The notes below the pieces were generated by a model. It did no database searches, had not been told where the DNA came from, and was given only the letters and a program-made list of their open reading frames with translations. 44,620 bases of DNA from Aquabacterium sp. (lineage in GTDB: Bacteria; Pseudomonadota; Gammaproteobacteria; Burkholderiales; Burkholderiaceae_C): positions 1-44,620 of the forward strand of contig NZ_JACMNS010000003.1 in the NCBI RefSeq assembly GCF_014378415.1. Direction: 5' to 3'. This document shows positions 41,866-44,620 of this stretch, one piece after another. The first letter of the stretch is position 1, and every line of letters starts with the position of its first letter. Both the position numbers and the translations under genes were made by a program.

Positions 41866-44620
41866 CCTTGGCGATCAGCCTGGAGCCCACGTTCTCGGAC
41901 CATCAGGCGCTGTTCAAGCAATTGGTGGACAGCTCGCCGGACGCGATCATGCGCCACGACGCCACCCTGCGCTGCATCTACGCCAACGCCACGTTGGTCT
42001 TCGTGTCCGGGCAGCCCCTCGACACCATCGTGGGCGCCTTGCCCCAGGAGCTGCCCTTCGTGTTCGATGCCAAAGCCTACGCTGAGCGTTTGCACAAGGT
42101 GCTGCAGTTGGGCGCGGCGTCCGGTTTTGAGATGGAGTGGGGCCTGCCCGATGGCACCGTGCGCTGGTGCCAGGTCAGGCTGGTCCCCGAGCGCGATGCG
42201 GCGGGCCGTGTGGTCGGTGTGATGTCGGTGTGCCATGACATCACCGCGCACAAAGAACTGCAATCCAAGTTGGAGAAGGCCGAGGCGCTGGCCAAGATCG
42301 GTTTCTGGGAGTTGGACCTGGCCAGCAACAAGGCCCGCCTGTCCGACCATGCCTGCCGCCTGATGGGCCGCCTGCCAGGGTGGGCGCCTTCGAGCGAAGA
42401 GCTGCTGGCCATCCACTCCGTGGAGGAGGGCGGGCGCATCAAGCAGTTGTACGAGGCCGCCTTCCTCCAGCGAGACAACACGGTTCAGTACGACTACACC
42501 GTGGTGGCCGATGGCAAGGTGCGCCACCTGCACCTGCATGCCGAGATCGCCTACACCGCCAGGGGTAAACCGAAAACCGTCTTCGCGGTTTCGCAAGATT
42601 TTACCGAGCGGGCCTTGGCCGATGAAAGGCTGCGGGCCCGTGAACAGGAGTACCGCGTCCTCGTCGAGAACACCCCTGACAACATCGCGCGCTACGACCG
42701 CGACTGCCGCCTTGTGTACGTGAACGAGGCCTTGGTCAAGTGGTTGGGGCAGCCTCGGGAGGCCCTGATCGGGGGGCGTCCCAGCGACCGCATCGACGCG
42801 CCCCAGGAGCGTGAATACGAGCTGACCTTGGCCCTGGCCATCAGCACGGGCGAGCTGCAAGAATTCACCTACCGCCTGAAGGACCAGGACCAGCGCGACT
42901 GCACTGTTCACCTGCGCATCGTGCCCGAGCGCGACCACACCGGCCAAGTGGTCAGCGTGCTGTCGATTGGCCGCGACATCTCAGCCCTGGAGGCCACCGA
43001 ACGCCGCCTTGAGGATGCCCAGCGCATTGCGCGCATCTGCCATTGGGAGTGGGATTACGTCACGCGGCGTTCGTCGATCAGCCGCGTGGGCCTGGACGTG
43101 CTGGGCTTGTCGAGCAACGGCGACCTGTCCATGGATGACTTCCAGGCCATCATGCTGCCGGACGAGCGCGCATCGACCTTCCAGCTGTACCAGGACGCGT
43201 TCGCCAAACGCCAGAGCGAGTTGAGCTACGAGCACAGCCTGATCTTGCCGGACGGCAGCCGCCGCGAGACCCACAGCTGGGTGCGCCTGGAGTACGGCCA
43301 GGATGGCCGGGCCGTGCGAGCCTTGGGCGTGACCCAGGATGTCACCGACCTGAAAGCCCTGCAGCGCCAGACCCATCAGCTGGAGTTCTACGACCCGCTG
43401 ACCAGCCTGCCCAATCGCGCCCTGCTGCATGACCGCCTTAAGCTGGCCATGGCCGATGCCAGCCGGCAGGGCGGCAGCGTGGGCGTGGTACTGCTGGACA
43501 TCGACCACTTCCAGAAGATCAACGATTCGTTGGGCGCCGGTGCTGGCGATGTGTTGCTCAAAACGGTGGCAGAGCGCCTGTCCCAGGCCCTGCGCGAGTA
43601 CGACACCGTGGCGCGCCTGGGCGGCGATGAGTTCGCCATCATCGTGCCGCAGATTCGCCAGCCCTCCGACCTGGACGTGGTGGCCAGCCGCATCAAGCAC
43701 GTCTTCGAGGCCTCGGTGGCCTTGAACGACACCGAGATCTTCGTGACCGCCAGCGCGGGCATTGCCCTGTTCCCTGCCGATGGCGCGGATGTGAATGAGC
43801 TGATGGCCCACGCCGACGCGGCCATGTACCACGCCAAGAACTGTGGTCGCGACAACTTCCAGTTCTATGCCCGCGAGTTGACGGCCACGGCGCTGGAGCG
43901 CCTGAAGATCGAAGGCGATCTGCGCAAAGCCATTGAACGCAATGAACTGGAGTTGTTCTACCAGCCCAAGGTGGAGCTGTCATCTGGCCGCGTGGTGGGT
44001 GCCGAAGCCCTGATGCGCTGGCGCCATCCCGAGCGCGGTTTGGTCCCGCCCGACCGCTTCATCGGCATCGCCGAAGACACTGGCCTGATCATCGACATGG
44101 GCGAATGGGCCTTGCGCACAGCCTGCACCGTGGCCCGCCAATGGCATGACCAGCATGGCGTGCCCTTGAAGATCGCGGTGAACCTGTCGCCACGCCAGTT
44201 CTATTCAGGCGACCTGCTGGCCACCGTGCGCAAGGCTTTGGAAGACACGGGTTGCCTGTCCGCTTGGATCGAGCTGGAGATCACCGAAAGCTTGTTGCTC
44301 AATGACCGGGTGGACATCCGCTCGATGCTGCAAACCTTGCACGACATGGGCTTCACCATCGCCATCGACGACTTTGGCACGGGCTACTCGGCCTTGTCCT
44401 ACCTGACCCGCTTCCCGGTGGACACCTTGAAGATTGACCGCTCCTTCATCCGCGAGCTGACCACCGACCGTGACAGCGCTGTGCTGGCCAAGGCCATCGT
44501 GACCCTGGCCCGCAGCTTGCGCATGGAAGTGGTGGCCGAGGGAGTGGAAACCGCTTTGCAGCGCGACCACCTCGGTGCGTGGGGCTGTCACCTGGCGCAG
44601 GGTTTTCATTACAGCAAGCC
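41862..44620 (+). CDS. PAS-GGDEF-EAL cyclic di-GMP signalling protein, C-terminus cut by the window
   Basis: The first 919 residues of a cytoplasmic sensor protein. Four PAS-like domains (about 12-130, 135-255, 260-378, 385-500) are each closed by a D-I/V/F-T/S type end (for example VCHDITAHK, VSQDFTERA, IGRDISALE, VTQDVTDLK). Next is a GGDEF domain with intact GGDEF (about 587-591) and a RxxD inhibition site (REYD). An EAL domain follows with EALMRW (about 714), VNLSPRQF, LEITES, DDFGTGYSAL, DTLKIDRSF and VVAEGVET, so all main catalytic residues for cyclic di-GMP hydrolysis are present. No membrane segment is seen. The gene continues past the right edge. Confidence 0.92.
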   Translation, partial: MTLAISLEPTFSDHQALFKQLVDSSPDAIMRHDATLRCIYANATLVFVSGQPLDTIVGALPQELPFVFDAKAYAERLHKVLQLGAASGFEMEWGLPDGTVRWCQVRLVPERDAAGRVVGVMSVCHDITAHKELQSKLEKAEALAKIGFWELDLASNKARLSDHACRLMGRLPGWAPSSEELLAIHSVEEGGRIKQLYEAAFLQRDNTVQYDYTVVADGKVRHLHLHAEIAYTARGKPKTVFAVSQDFTERALADERLRAREQEYRVLVENTPDNIARYDRDCRLVYVNEALVKWLGQPREALIGGRPSDRIDAPQEREYELTLALAISTGELQEFTYRLKDQDQRDCTVHLRIVPERDHTGQVVSVLSIGRDISALEATERRLEDAQRIARICHWEWDYVTRRSSISRVGLDVLGLSSNGDLSMDDFQAIMLPDERASTFQLYQDAFAKRQSELSYEHSLILPDGSRRETHSWVRLEYGQDGRAVRALGVTQDVTDLKALQRQTHQLEFYDPLTSLPNRALLHDRLKLAMADASRQGGSVGVVLLDIDHFQKINDSLGAGAGDVLLKTVAERLSQALREYDTVARLGGDEFAIIVPQIRQPSDLDVVASRIKHVFEASVALNDTEIFVTASAGIALFPADGADVNELMAHADAAMYHAKNCGRDNFQFYARELTATALERLKIEGDLRKAIERNELELFYQPKVELSSGRVVGAEALMRWRHPERGLVPPDRFIGIAEDTGLIIDMGEWALRTACTVARQWHDQHGVPLKIAVNLSPRQFYSGDLLATVRKALEDTGCLSAWIELEITESLLLNDRVDIRSMLQTLHDMGFTIAIDDFGTGYSALSYLTRFPVDTLKIDRSFIRELTTDRDSAVLAKAIVTLARSLRMEVVAEGVETALQRDHLGAWGCHLAQGFHYSK

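Noticed and set aside
1-44620. tRNA, rRNA, CRISPR arrays or insertion sequences
   Set aside because: No cloverleaf-like gene, conserved rRNA block, regular repeat-spacer array or transposase frame was seen on either strand.

Overview
The window is high-GC, densely coded DNA with many ATGA-type overlaps. Its gene content points to a betaproteobacterium of the order Burkholderiales (Comamonadaceae or Sphaerotilaceae-like): a paired cyanophycin synthetase locus with its ABC transporter and DUF1854 partner, a TetR-controlled leucine (liu) operon of the betaproteobacterial type, a fused indolepyruvate oxidoreductase, a secreted short-chain PHA depolymerase, DUF3309 and DUF1415 proteins. I see no rRNA, tRNA, CRISPR array, insertion sequence or prophage. 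The taxonomic call is inference from gene content.

Layout. 1-279: start of an exported protein, running off the left edge. 450-3566: a four-gene MCE lipid-transport operon (permease, ATPase, MCE protein, PqiC-like lipoprotein). 3645-4343: small envelope/stress proteins, including a hemerythrin-like protein that has lost two segments. 4355-5955: outer-membrane phospholipase A and a zinc-ribbon protein. 6083-7291: a Fic protein behind a symmetric control region. 7301-10147: a 948-residue protein joining peptidoglycan-binding, GH19-like, papain-like and alpha/beta-hydrolase domains. 10272-10522: a 251-bp multi-hairpin element. 10564-12299: a Cys-rich small protein, a methyltransferase and a short flagellar-rod-like protein.

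12394-20446 is a cyanophycin locus. On the minus strand lie a short synthetase paralogue with a broken Mur-ligase P-loop, a full synthetase and a lipoprotein. Divergently on the plus strand lie an ABC exporter-type protein with an N-terminal zinc ribbon and a DUF1854 protein. A PHA depolymerase follows (20542-21723), so nitrogen and carbon storage genes are adjacent. A fatty-acid desaturase with a divergent AraC regulator comes next, then a decayed patch with remnants of an MFS transporter and a DUF1428 protein.

24551-33079 is a seven-gene minus-strand operon: TetR regulator (LiuQ-like), MccB, methylglutaconyl-CoA hydratase, MccA, HMG-CoA lyase, isovaleryl-CoA dehydrogenase and thiolase. Together these take isovaleryl-CoA to acetyl-CoA and acetoacetate. 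A perfect 17-bp palindrome sits just upstream of the regulator. Divergent to it are a fused indolepyruvate:ferredoxin oxidoreductase, a membrane diguanylate cyclase and a glycine-rich exported protein made of three related modules, all overlapping. The right end carries a Tim44-like protein, ArfB, DUF1415, a small lipoprotein and a PAS-GGDEF-EAL protein cut by the window edge.

The most unusual items are the structured element at 10272-10522, the four-domain protein beside it, the cyanophycin locus with its degenerate paralogue and transporter partner, the Fic control region, and the three-module barrel-like protein.
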